From Kitagawia praeruptora (lineage: Eukaryota; Streptophyta; Magnoliopsida; Apiales; Apiaceae), in NCBI GenBank assembly GCA_037693485.1, contig CM075351.1, positions 102,132,001 to 102,196,000 on the forward strand: a stretch of 64,000 nt of DNA, written 5' to 3'. The notes beneath the pieces are model-generated. The model was not told the origin of the DNA. It saw nothing but the letters and a program-made list of their open reading frames with translations, and ran no database searches. Position numbers and translations under genes: made by a program. This document shows positions 34,981 through 49,239 of the stretch, piece after piece (the stretch's first letter is position 1; the number at the start of each line of letters is the position of its first letter).

Positions 34981-36120
34981 TGATAAACACTCACAAGAAT
35001 GATATATTTTTCTAACTTTTTGTGCACTTCACTAAAATTGGTATATAACATCATCCGTACGATTGGATCGTTGGGAAAAAAATTTAAAAAAATGGATCAT
35101 GTTCAATCGGTACGACACTAGTTCGAAGTAGTACGACATTTGGCGGGTTTAGATGATAAACACTCACAAGAATGATATATTTTTCTAACGTTTTGTGCAC
35201 TTCACTAAAATTGGTATATAACATCATCCGTACGATTGGATCGTTGGGAAAAAAATTTAAAAAAATGGATCATGTTCAATCGGTACGACACTAGTTCGAA
35301 GTAGTACGACATTTGGCGGGTTCAGATGATAAACACTCACAAGAATGATATATTTTTCTAACTTTTTGTGCACTTCACTAAAATTGGTATATAACATCAT
35401 CCGTACGATTAGATCGTTGGGAAAAAAATTTAAAAAAATGGATCATGTTCAATCGGTACGACACTAGTTCGAAGTAGTAAGACATTTGGCGGGTTTAGAT
35501 GATAAACACTCACAAGAATGATATATTTTTCTAACTTTTTGTGCACTTCACTAAAATTGGTATATAACATCATCCGTACGATTGGATCGTTGGGAAAAAA
35601 ATTTAAAAAAATGGATCATGTTCAATCGGTACGACACTAGTTCGAAGTAGTACGACATTTGGCGGGTTTAGATGATAAACACTCACAAGAATGATATGTT
35701 TTTCTAACGTTTTGTGCACTTCACTAAAATTGGTATATAACATCATCCGTACGATTGGATCGTTGGGAAAAAAATTTAAAAAAATGGATCATGCTCAATC
35801 GGTACGACACTAGTTCGAAGTAGTACGACATTTGGCGGGTTTAGATGATAAACACTCACAAGAATGATATATTTTTCTAACTTTTTGTTCACTTCACTAA
35901 AATTGGTATATAACATCATCCGTACGATTAGCTCGTTAGGAAAAAAAATTAAAAAAATGGATCATGTTCAATCGGTACGACACTAGTTCGAAGTAGTACG
36001 ACATTTGGCGGGTTTAGATGATAAACACTCACAAGAATGATATATTTTTCTAACTTTTTGTGCAATTCACTAAAATTGGTATATAACATCATCCGTACGA
36101 TTGGATCATTGGGGAAAAAA
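33071..36120. repeat. Eleven-monomer repeat, about 1,897 bp, duplicated in part
   Basis: The rare variant GCTCGTTAGG occurs near 34034 and 35931, and the variant GTAGTAAGACATTT near 33580 and 35476. Both spacings are close to 1,897 bp (10 x 173 + 167). The block partly overlaps the nonamer family and shows a second, longer unit of duplication. Confidence 0.75.
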
Positions 36121-37309
36121 AATTAAAAAAATGGATCATGTTCAATCGGTACGACACTAGTTCGAAGTAGTACGACATTTGGCGGGTTTAGATGATAAAC
36201 ACTCACAAGAATGATATATTTTTCTAACTTTTTGTGCACTTCACTAAAATTGGTATATAACATCATCCGTACGATTGGATTGTTGGGAAAAAAATTTAAA
36301 AAAATGGATCATGTTCAATCGGTACGACACTAGTTCGAAGTAGTACGACATTTGGCGGGTTTAGATGATAAACACTCACAAGAATGATATATTTTCCTAA
36401 CTTTTTGTGCACTTCACTAAAATTGGTATATAACATCATCCGTACGATTGGATCGTTGGGGAAAAAAATTTAAAAAAATGGATCATGTTCAATCGGTACG
36501 ACACTAGTTCGAAGTAGTACGACATTTGGCGGGTTTAGATGATAAACACTCACAAGAATGATATATTTTTCTGACTTTTTGTGCACTTCACTAAAATTGG
36601 TATATAACATCATCCGTACGATTGGATCATTGGGAAAAAAATTTAAAAAAATGGATCATGTTCAATCGGTACGACACTAGTTCGAAGTAGTACGACATTT
36701 GGCGGGTTTAGATGATAAACACTCACAAGAATTATATATTTTTCTAACTTTTTGTGCACTTCAATAAAATTGGTATATAACATCGTCCGTACGATTGGAT
36801 TGTTGGGAAAAAAATTTAAAAAATGGATCATGTTCAATCGGTACGACACTAGTTCGAAGTAGTACGACATTTGGCGGGTTTAGATGATAAACACTCACAA
36901 GACTTATATATTTTCCTAACTTTTTGTGCACTTCACTAAAATTGGTATATAACATCGTCCGTACGATTGGATCGTTGGGAAAAAAATTTAAAAAAATGGA
37001 TCATGTTCAATCGGTACGACACTAGTTCGAAGTAGTACGACATTTGGCGGGTTTAGATGATAAACACTCACAAGAATGATATATTTTTCTAACTTTTTGT
37101 GCACTTCACTAAAATTGGTATATAACATCATCCGTACGATTGGATCGTTGGGGAAAAAAATTTAAAAAAATGGATCATGTTCAATCGGTACGACACTAGT
37201 TCGAAGTAGTACGACATTTGGCGGGTTTAGATGATAAACATTCACAAGAATGATATATTTTTCTAACTTTTTGTGCACTTCACTAAAATTGGTATATAAC
37301 ATCATCCGT

Positions 37310-40300
37310 ACGATTGGATCGTTGGGAAAAAAATTTATAAAAATGGATCATGTTCAATCGGTACGACACTAGTTCGAAGTAGTACGACATTTGGCGGGTT
37401 TAGATGATAAACACTCACAAGAATTATATATTTTTCTAACTTTTTGTGCACTTCACTAAAATTGGTATATAACATCATCCGTACGATTGGATCGTTGGGA
37501 AAAAAATTTAAAAAAATGGATCATATTCAATCGGTACGACACTAGTTCGAAGTAGTACGACATTTGGCGGGTTTAGAGGATAAACACTCACAAGAATGAT
37601 ATATTTTTCTAACGTTTTGTGCACTTCACTAAAATTGGTATATAACATCATCCGTATGATTGGATCGTTGGGAAAAAAATTTAAAAAAATGGATCATGTT
37701 CAATCGGTACGACACTAGTTCGAAGTAGTACGACATTTGGCGGGTTTAGATGATAAACACTCACAAGAATGATATATTTTTCTAACTTTTTGTGCACTTC
37801 ACTAATATTGGTATATAACATCATCCGTACAATTGGATCGTTGGGAAAAAATTTAAAAAAATGGATCATGTTCAATCGGTACGACACTAGTTTGAAGTAG
37901 TACGACATTTGGCGGGTTTAGATGATAAACACTCACAAAAATGATATATTTTTCTAACTTTTTGTGCACTTCACTAAAATTGGTATATAACATCATCCGT
38001 ACGATTGGATCGTTGGGAAAAAAAATTAAAAAAATGGATCATGTTCAATCGGTACGACACTAGTTCGAAGTAGTACGACATTTGGCGGGTTTAGATGATA
38101 AACACTCACAAGAATGATATATTTTTCTAACTTTTTGTGCACTTCACTAAAATTGGTATATAACATCATCCGTACGATTGGACCGTTGGGGAAAAAAATT
38201 AAAAAAATGGATCATGTTCAATCGGTACGACACTAGTTCGAAGTAGTACGACATTTGGCGGGTTTAGATGATAAACACTCACAAGAATGATATATATTTC
38301 TAACTTTTTGTGCACTTCACTAAAATTGGTATATAACATCATCCGTACGATTGGATCGTTGGGAAAAAAATTTAAAAAAATGGATCATGTTCAATCGGTA
38401 CGACACTAGTTCGAAGTAGTACGACATTTGGCGGGTTTAGATGATAAACACTCACAAGAATTATATATTTTTCTAACTTTTTGTGCACTTCACTAAAATT
38501 GGTATATAACATCGTCCGTACGATTGGATCGTTGGGAAAAAAATTTAAAAAAATGGATCATGTTCAATCGGTACGACACTAGTTCGAAGTAGTACGACAT
38601 TTGGCGGGTTTAGATGATAAACACTCACAAGAATGATATATTTTTATAACGTTTTGTGCACTTCACTAAAATTGGTATATAACATCATCCGTACGATTGG
38701 ATCGTTGGGAAAAAAATTTAAAAAAATGGATCATGTTCAATCGGTACGACACTAGTTCGAAGTAGTACGACATTTGGCGGGTTTAGATGATAAACACTCA
38801 CAAGAATGATATATTTTTCTAACTTTTTGTGCACTTCACTAAAATTGGTATATAACATCATCCGTACGATTGGACCGTTGGGGAAAAAAAATTAAAAAAA
38901 TGGATCATGTTCAATCGGTACGACACTAGTTCGAAGTAGTACGACATTTGGCGGGTTTAGATGATAAACACTCACAAGAATGATATATTTTTCTAACTTT
39001 TTGTGCACTTCACTAAAATTGGTATATAACATCATCCGTACGATTGGATCTTTGGGAAAAAAATTTAAAAAAATGGATCATGTTCAATCGGTACGACACT
39101 AGTTCGAAGTTGTACGACATTTGGCGGGTTTAGATGATAAACACTCACAAGAATTATATATTTTTCTAACTTTTTGTGCACTTCACTAAAATTGGTATAT
39201 AACATCGTCCGTACGATTGGATCGTTGGGAAAAAAATTTAAAAAAATGGATCATGTTCAATCGGTACGACACTAGTTCGAAGTAGTACGACATTTGGCGG
39301 GTTTAGATGATAAACACTCACAAGAATGATATATTTTTCTAAATTTTTGTGCACTTCACTAAAATTGGTATATAACATCATCCGTACGATTGGATCGTTG
39401 GGGAAAAAAATTTAAAAAAATGGATCATGTTCAATCGGTACGACACTAGTTCGAAGTTGTACGACATTTGGCGGGTTTAGATGATAAACATTCACAAGAA
39501 TGATATATTTTTCTAACTTTTTGTGCACTTCACTAAAATTGGTATATAACATCATCCGTACGATTGGATCGTTGGGAAAAAAATTTATAAAAATGGATCA
39601 TGTTCAATCGGTACGACACTAGTTCGAAGTAGTACGACATTTGGCGGGTTTAGATGATAAACACTCACAAGAATTATATATTTTTCTAACTTTTTGTGCA
39701 CTTCACTAAAATTGGTATATAACATCATCCGTACGATTGGATCGTTGGGAAAAAAATTTAAAAAAATGGATCATATTCAATCGGTACGACACTAGTTCGA
39801 AGTAGTACGACATTTGGCGGGTTTAGATGATAAACACTCACAAGAATGATATATTTTTCTAACGTTTTGTGCACTTCACTAAAATTGGTATATAACATTA
39901 TCCGTATGATTGGATCGTTGGGAAAAAAATTTAAAAAAATGGATCATGTTCAATCGGTACGACACTAGTTCGAAGTAGTACGACATTTGGCGGGTTTAGA
40001 TGATAAACACTCACAAGAATGATATATTTTTCTAACTTTTTGTGCACTTCACTAATATTGGTATATAACATCATCCGTACAATTGGATCGTTGGGAAAAA
40101 ATTTAAAAAAATGGATCATGTTCAATCGGTACGACACTAGTTTGAAGTAGTACGACATTTGGCGGGTTTAGATGATAAACACTCACAAAAATGATATATT
40201 TTTCTAACTTTTTGTGCACTTCACTAAAATTGGTATATAACATCATCCGTACGATTGGATCGTTGGGAAAAAAAATTAAAAAAATGGATCATGTTCAATC

Positions 40301-41800
40301 GGTACGACACTAGTTCGAAGTAGTACGACATTTGGCGGGTTTAGATGATAAACACTCACAAGAATGATATATTTTTCTAACTTTTTGTGCACTTCACTAA
40401 AATTGGTATATAACATCATCCGTACGATTGGACCGTTGGGGAAAAAAAATTAAAAAAATGGATCATGTTCAATCGGTACGACACTAGTTCGAAGTAGTAC
40501 GACATTTGGCGGGTTTAGATGATAAACACTCACAAGAATGATATATTTTTCTAACTTTTTGTGCACTTCACTAAAATTGGTATATAACATCATCCGTACG
40601 ATTGGATCGTTGGGAAAAAAATTTAAAAAAATGGATCATGTTCAATCGGTACGACACTAGTTCGAAGTAGTACGACATTTGGCGGGTTTAGATGATAAAC
40701 ACTCACAAGAATTATATATTTTTCTAACTTTTTGTGCACTTCACTAAAATTGGTATATAACATCGTCCGTACGATTGGATCGTTGGGCAAAAAATTTAAA
40801 AAAATGGATCATGTTCAATCGGTACGACACTAGTTCGAAGTAGTACGACATTTGGCGGGTTTAGATGATAAACACTCACAAGAATGATATATTTTTATAA
40901 CGTTTTGTGCACTTCACTAAAATTGGTATATAACATCATCCGTACGATTGGATCGTTGGGAAAAAAATTTAAAAAAATGGATCATGTTCAATCGGTACGA
41001 CACTAGTTCGAAGTAGTACGACATTTGGCGGGTTTAGATGATAAACACTCACAAGAATGATATATTTTTCTAACTTTTTGTGCACTTCACTAAAATTGGT
41101 ATATAACATCATCCGTACGATTGGACCGTTGGGGAAAAAAAATTAAAAAAATGGATCATGTTCAATCGGTACGACACTAGTTCGAAGTAGTACGACATTT
41201 GGCGGGTTTAGATGATAAACACTCACAAGAATGATATATTTTTCTAACTTTTTGTGCACTTCACTAAAATTGGTATATAACATCATCCGTACGATTGGAT
41301 CGTTGGGAAAAAAATTTAAAAAAATGGATCATGTTCAATCGGTACGACACTAGTTCGAAGTTGTACGACATTTGGCGGGTTTAGATGATAAACACTCACA
41401 AGAATTATATATTTTTCTAACTTTTTGTGCACTTCACTAAAATTGGTATATAACATCGTCCGTACGATTGGATCGTTGGGAAAAAAAATTAAAAAAATGG
41501 ATCATGTTCAATCGGTACGACACTAGTTCGAAGTAGTACGACATTTGGCGGGTTTAGATGATAAACACTCACAAGAATGATATATTTTTATAACTTTTTG
41601 TGCACTTCACTAATATTGGTATATAACATCATCCTTACGATTGGATCGTTGGGAAAAAAATTTAAAAAAATGGATCATGTTCAATCGGTACGACACTAGT
41701 TTGAAGTTGTACGACATTTGGCGGGTTTAGATGATAAACACTCACAAGAATGATATATTTTTCTAACTTTTTGTGCACTTCACTAAAATTGGTATATAAC
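37310..41800. repeat. Thirteen-monomer higher-order repeat, about 2,250 bp, two copies
   Basis: Diagnostic variants recur 2,250 bp apart, about 13 x 173: AAATTTATAAAAATGG near 37330 and 39580, GATCATATTCAATCGG near 37520 and 39770, and a shortened A run after GTACAATTGGATC near 37830 and 40080. The block contains only type-A monomers, unlike the nonamer region. Confidence 0.82.
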
Positions 41801-44209
41801 ATCATCTGTACGATTGGATCGTTGGGAAAAAAAATTAAAAAAATGGATCATGTTCAATCGGTACGACACTAGTTCGAAGTAGTACGACATTTGGCGGGTT
41901 TAGATGATAAACACTCACAAGAATGATATATTTTTCTAACTTTTTGTGCACTTCACTAAAATTGGTATATAACATCATCCGTACGATTGGACCGTTGGGG
42001 AAAAAAAATTAAAAAAATGGATCATGTTCAATCGGTACGACACTAGTTCGAAGTAGTACGACATTTGGCGGGTTTAGATGATAAACACTCACAAGAATGA
42101 TATATTTTTCTAACTTTTTGTGCACTTCACTAAAATTGGTATATAACATCATCCGTACGATTGGATCGTTGGGAAAAAAATTTAAAAAAATGGATCATGT
42201 TCAATCGGTACGACACTAGTTCGAAGTAGTACGACATTTGGCGGGTTTAGATGATAAACACTCACAAGAATGATATATTTTTCTAACTTTTTGTGCACTT
42301 CACTAAAATTGGTATATAACATCATCCGTACGATTGGATCGTTGGGAAAAAAATTTAAAAAAATGTTTTCCGGACATTGTAATAGTTTGACCAAGTAGTA
42401 CTTTGATAGTTGACCATTAAAATTGCATACAAGAATGATTCGTTTTTTCCTAAATTTTCGTACACATCACTAAAATCACTATATAACATCATCCGTACGG
42501 TTGGATCATTGGGAAAAAAATTTAAAAAAATGGATCATGTTCAATCGGTACAACACTAGTTCGTAGTAGTATGACATTTGGCGGGTTTAGATGATAAACA
42601 CTCACAAGAATGATATATTTTTCTAACTTTTTGTGCACTTCACTAAAATTGGTATATAACATCATCCGTACGATTGGATCGTTGGGAAAAAAATTTAAAA
42701 AAATGTTTTCCGGACATTATAATAGTTTGACCAAGTAGTACTTTGATAGTTGACCATTAAAATTGCATACAAGAATGATTCGTTTTTTCCTAAATTTTCG
42801 TACACATCACTAAAATCACTATATAACATCATCCGTACGGTTGGATCATTGGGAAAAAAATTTAAAAAAATGGATCATGTTCAATCGGTACAACACTAGT
42901 TCGAAGTAGTACGACATTTGGCGGGTTTAGATGATAAACACTCACAAGAATGATATATTTTTCTAACTTTTTGTGCACTTCACTAAAATTGGTATATAAC
43001 ATCATCCATACAATTGGATCGTTGGGAAAAAAATTTAAAAAAATGGATCATGTTCAATCGGTACGACACTAGTTCGAAGTAGTACGACATTTGGCGGGTT
43101 TAGATGATAAACACTCACAAGAATGATATATTTTTCTAACGTTTTGTGCACTTCACTAAAATTGGTATATAACATCATCCGTACGATTGGATCGTTGGGA
43201 AAAAAATTTAAAAAAATGGATCATGTTCAATCGGTACGACACTAGTTCGAAGTAGTACGACATTTGGCGGGTTTAGATGATAAACACTCACAAGAATGAT
43301 ATATTTTTCTAACTTTTTGTGCACTTCACTAAAATTGGTATATAACATCATCCGTACGATTAGATCGTTGGGAAAAAAATTTAAAAAAATGGATCATGTT
43401 CAATCGGTACGACACTAGTTCGAAGTAGTACGACATTTGGCGGGTTTAGATGATAAACACTCACAAGAATGATATATTTTTCTAACTTTTTGTGCACTTC
43501 ACTAAAATTGGTATATAACATCATCCGTACGATTGGATCATTGGGAAAAAAATTTAAAAAAATGGATCATGTTCAATCGGTACGACACTAGTTCGAAGTA
43601 GTACGACATTTGGCGGGTTTAGATGATAAACACTCACAAGAATGATATGTTTTTCTAACGTTTTGTGCACTTCACTAAAATTGGTATATAACATCATCCG
43701 TACGATTGGATCGTTGGGAAAAAAATTTAAAAAAATGGATCATGTTCAATCGGTACGACACTAGTTCGAAGTAGTACGACATTTAGCGGGTTTAGATGAT
43801 AAACACTCACAAGAATGATATATTTTTCTAACTTTTTGTGCACTTCACTAAAATTGGTATATAACATCATCCGTACGATTGGATCGTTGGGAAAAAAATT
43901 TAAAAAAATGGATCATGTTCAATCGGTACGACACTAGTTTGAAGTAGTACGACATTTGGCGGGTTTAGATGATAAACACTCACAAGAATGATATATTTTT
44001 CTAACTTTTTGTGCACTTCACTAAAATTGGTATATAACATCATCCGTATGATTGGATTGTTGGGAAAAAAATTTAAAAAAATGGATCATGTTCAATCGGT
44101 ACGACACTAGTTCGAAGTAGTACGACATTTGGCGGGTTTAGATGATAAACACTCACAAGAATGATATATTTTTCTAACTTTTTGTGCACTTCACTAAAAT
44201 TGGTATATA

Positions 44210-46350
44210 ACATCATTCGTACGATTGGATCGTTGGGAAAAAAATTTAAAAAAATGTTTTCCGGACATTATAATAGTTTGACCAAGTAGTACTTTGATAG
44301 TTGACCATTAAAATTGCATACAAGAATGATTCGTTTTTTTCTAAATTTTCGTACACATCACTAAAATCACTATATAACATCATCCGTACGGTTGGATCAT
44401 TGGGAAAAAAATTTAAAAAAATGGATCATGTTCAATCGGTACGACACTAGTTTGAAGTTGTACGACATTTGGCGGGTTTAGATGATAAACACTCACAAAA
44501 ATGATATATTTTTCTAACTTTTTGTGCACTTCACTAAAATTGGTATATAACATCATCTGTACGATTGGATCGTTGGGAAAAAAAATTAAAAAAATGGATC
44601 ATGTTCAATCGGTACGACACTAGTTCGAAGTAGTACGACATTTGGCGGGTTTAGATGATAAACACTCACAAGAATGATATATTTTTCTAACTTTTTGTGC
44701 ACTTCACTAATATTGGTATATAACATCATCCGTACGATTGGATCGTTGGGAAAAAAAATTAAAAAAATGGATCATGTTCAATCGGTACGACACTAGTTTG
44801 AAGTTGTACGACATTTGGCGGGTTTAGATGATAAACACTCACAAAAATGAAATATTTTTCTAACTTTTTGTGCACTTCACTAAAATTGGTATATAACATC
44901 ATCTGTACGATTGGATCGTTGGGAAAAAAAATTAAAAAAATAAATCATGTTCAATCGGTACGACACTAGTTCGAAGTAGTACGACATTTGGCGGGTTTAG
45001 ATGATAAACACTCACAAGAATGATATATTTTTCTAATTTTTGTGCACTTCACTAAAATTGGTATATAACATCATCCATACGATTGGATCGTTGGGGAAAA
45101 AAAATTAAAAAAATGGATCATGTTCAATCGGTACGACACTAGTTCGAAGTAGTACGACATTTGGCGGGTTTAGATGATAAACACTCACAAGAATGATATA
45201 TTTTTCTAACTTTTTGTGCACTTCACTAAAATTGGTATATAACATCATCCGTACGATTGGATCGTTGGGAAAAAAATTTAAAAAAATGGATCATGTTCAA
45301 TCGGTACGACACTAGTTCGAAGTAGTACGACATTTGGCGGGTTTAGATGATAAACACTCACAAGAATGATATATTTTTCTAACTTTTTGTGCACTTCACT
45401 AAAATTGGTATATAACATCATTCGTACGATTGGATCGTTGGGAAAAAAATTTAAAAAAATGTTTTCCGGACATTATAATAGTTTGACCAAGTAGTACTTT
45501 GATAGTTGACCATTAAAATTGCATACAAGAATGATTCGTTTTTTCCTAAATTTTCGTACACATCACTAAAATCACTATATAACATCATCCGTACGGTTGG
45601 ATCATTGGGAAAAAAATTTAAAAAAATGGATCATGTTCAATCGGTACGACACTAGTTTGAAGTTGTACGACATTTGGCGGGTTTAGATGATAAACACTCA
45701 CAAAAATGATATATTTTTCTAACTTTTTGTGCACTTCACTAAAATTGGTATATAACATCATCTGTACGATTGGATCGTTGGGAAAAAAAATTAAAAAAAT
45801 GGATCATGTTCAATCGGTACGACACTAGTTCGAAGTAGTACGACATTTGGCGGGTTTAGATGATAAACACTCACAAGAATGATATATTTTTCTAACTTTT
45901 TGTGCACTTCACTAATATTGGTATATAACATCATCCGTACGATTGGATTGTTGGGAAAAAAAATTAAAAAAATGGATCATGTTCAATCGGTACGACACTA
46001 GTTTGAAGTTGTACGACATTTGGCGGGTTTAGATGATAAACACTCACAAAAATGATATATTTTTCTAACTTTTTGTGCACTTCACTAAAATTGGTATATA
46101 ACATCATCTGTACGATTGGATCGTTGGGAAAAAAAATTAAAAAAATAAATCATGTTCAATCGGTACGACACTAGTTCGAAGTAGTACGACATTTGGCGGG
46201 TTTAGATGATAAACACTCACAAGAATGATATATTTTTCTAATTTTTGTGCACTTCACTAAAATTGGTATATAACATCATCCATACGATTGGATCGTTGGG
46301 GAAAAAAAATTAAAAAAATGGATCATGTTCAATCGGTACGACACTAGTTC
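44210..46350. repeat. Seven-monomer repeat with one B monomer, 1,205 bp
   Basis: The CATCATTCGTACG variant occurs at 44216 and 45421, 1,205 bp apart (6 x 173 + 167), each time directly before a B monomer. Shared rare variants follow in the same order: AAAATAAATCATG near 44937 and 46142, and a two-base loss in TTTTTCTAATTTTTGTGC. Confidence 0.8.
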
Positions 46351-47650
46351 GAAGTAGTACGACATTTGGCGGGTTTAGATGATAAACACTCACAAGAATG
46401 ATATATTTTTCTAACTTTTTGTGCACTTCACTAAAATTGGTATATAACATCATCCGTACGATTGGATCGTTGGGAAAAAAATTTAAAAAAATGGATCATG
46501 TTCAATCGGTACGACACTAGTTCGAAGTAGTACGACATTTGGCGGGTTTAGATGATAAACACTCACAAGAATTATATATTTTTCTAACTTTTTGTGCACT
46601 TCACTAAAATTGGTATATAACATCGTCCGTACGATTGGATCGTTGGGAAAAAAATTTAAAAAAATGGATCATGTTCAATCGGTACGACACTAGTTCGAAG
46701 TAGTACGACATTTGGCGGGTTTAGATGATAAACACTCACAAGAATGATATATTTTTCTAACGTTTTGTGCACTTCACTAAAATTGGTATATAACATCATC
46801 CGTACGATTGGATCATTGGGAAAAAAATTTAAAAAAATGGATCATGTTCAATCGGTACGACACTAGTTCGAAGTAGTACGACATTTGGCTGGTTTAGATG
46901 ATAAACACTCACAAGAATGATATATTTTTCTAACTTTTTGTGCACTTCACTAAAATTGGTATATAACATCATCCATACGATTGGATCGTTGGGGAAAAAA
47001 AATTAAAAAAATGGATCATGTTCAATCGGTACGACACTAGTTCGAAGTAGTACGACATTTGGCGGGTTTAGATGATAAACACTCACAAGAATGATATATT
47101 TTTCTAACTTTTTGTGCACTTCACTAAAATTGGTATATAACATCATCCGTACGATTGGATCGTTGGGAAAAAAATTTAAAAAAATGGATCATGTTCAATC
47201 GGTACGACACTAGTTCGAAGTAGTACGACATTTGGCGGGTTTAGATGATAAACACTCACAAGAATTATATATTTTTCTAACTTTTTGTGCACTTCACTAA
47301 AATTGGTATATAACATCGTCCGTACGATTGGATCGTTGGGAAAAAAATTTAAAAAAATGGATCATGTTCAATCGGTACGACACTAGTTCGAAGTAGTACG
47401 ACATTTGGCGGGTTTAGATGATAAACACTCACAAGAATGATATATTTTTCTAACGTTTTGTGCACTTCACTAAAATTGGTATATAACATCATCCGTACGA
47501 TTGGATCATTGGGAAAAAAATTTAAAAAAATGGATCATGTTCAATCGGTACGACACTAGTTCGAAGTAGTACGACATTTGGCTGGTTTAGATGATAAACA
47601 CTCACAAGAATGATATATTTTTCTAACTTTTTGTGCACTTCACTAAAATT
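46270..47650. repeat. Four-monomer repeat, about 693 bp, two copies
   Basis: CATCATCCATACGATTGG occurs near 46275 and 46970, and TTTGGCTGGTTTAG near 46886 and 47579. The spacing of 693 bp is about four monomers. Confidence 0.75.
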
Positions 47651-49239
47651 CGTATATAACATCATCCGTACGATTAGATCGTTGGGAAAAAAATTTAAAA
47701 AAATGGATCATGTTCAATCGGTACAACACTAGTTCGAAGTAGTACGACATTTGGCGGGTTTAGATGATAAACACTCACAAGAATGATATATTTTTCTAAC
47801 TTTTTGTGCACTTCACTAAAATTGGTATATAACATCATCCGTACGATTGGATCGTTGGGAAAAAAATTTAAAAAAATGTTTTCCGGACATTATAATAGTT
47901 TGACCAAGTAGTACTTTGATAGTTGACCATTAAAATTGCATACAAGAATGATTCGTTTTTTCCTAAATTTTCGTACACATCACTAAAATCACTATATAAC
48001 ATCATCCGTACGGTTGGATCATTGGGAAAAAAATTTAAAAAAATGGATCATGTTCAATCGGTACAACACTAGTTCGAAGTAGTACGACATTTGGCGGGTT
48101 TAGATGATAAACACTCACAAGAATGATATATTTTTCTAACTTTTTGTGCACTTCACTAAAATTGGTATATAACATCATCCGTACGATTGGATCGTTGGGA
48201 AAAAAAATTAAAAAAATGGATCGTGTTCAATCGGTACGACACTAGTTCGAAGTAGTACGACATTTGGCGGGTTTAGATGATAAACACTCACAAGAATGAT
48301 ATATTTTTCTAACTTTTTGTGCACTTCACTAAAATTGGTATATAACATCATCCGTACGATTGGATCGTTGGGGAAAAAAAATTAAAAAAATGGATCATGT
48401 TCAATCGGTACGACACTAGTTCGAAGTAGTACGACATTTGGCGGGTTTAGATAATAAACACTCACAAGAATGATATATTTTTCTAACTATTTGTGCACTT
48501 CACTAAAATTGGTATATAACATCATCCGTACGATTGGATCGTTGGGAAAAAAATTTAAAAAAATGGATCATGTATAATCGGTACGACACTAGTTCGAAGT
48601 AGTACGACATTTGGCGGGTTTAGATGATAAACACTCACAAGAATTATATATTTTTCTAACTTTTTGTGCACTTCACTAAAATTGGTATATAACATCGTCC
48701 GTATGATTGGATCGTTGGGAAAAAAATTTAAAAAAATGGATCATGTTCAATCGGTACGACATTAGTTCGAAGTAGTACGACATTTGGCGGGTTTAGATGA
48801 TAAACACTCACAAGAATGATATATTTTTCTAACGTTTTGTGCACTTCACTAAAATTGGTATATAACATCATCCGTACGATTGGATCGTTGGGAAAAAAAT
48901 TTAAAAAAATGGATCATGTTCAATCGGTAAGACACTAGTTCGAAGTAGTACGACATTTGGCGGGTTTAGATGATAAACACTCACAAGAATGATATATTTT
49001 TCTAACATTTTGTACACTTCACTAAAATTGGTATATAACATCATCCGTACGATTAGATCGTTGGGAAAAAAATTTAAAAAAATGGATCATGTTCAATCGG
49101 TACGACACTAGTTCGAAGTAGTACGACATTTGGCGGGTTTAGATGATAAACACTCACAAGAATGATATATTTTTCTAACTTTTTGTGCACTTCACTAAAA
49201 TTGGTATATAACATCATCCGTACGATTGGATCGTTGGGA

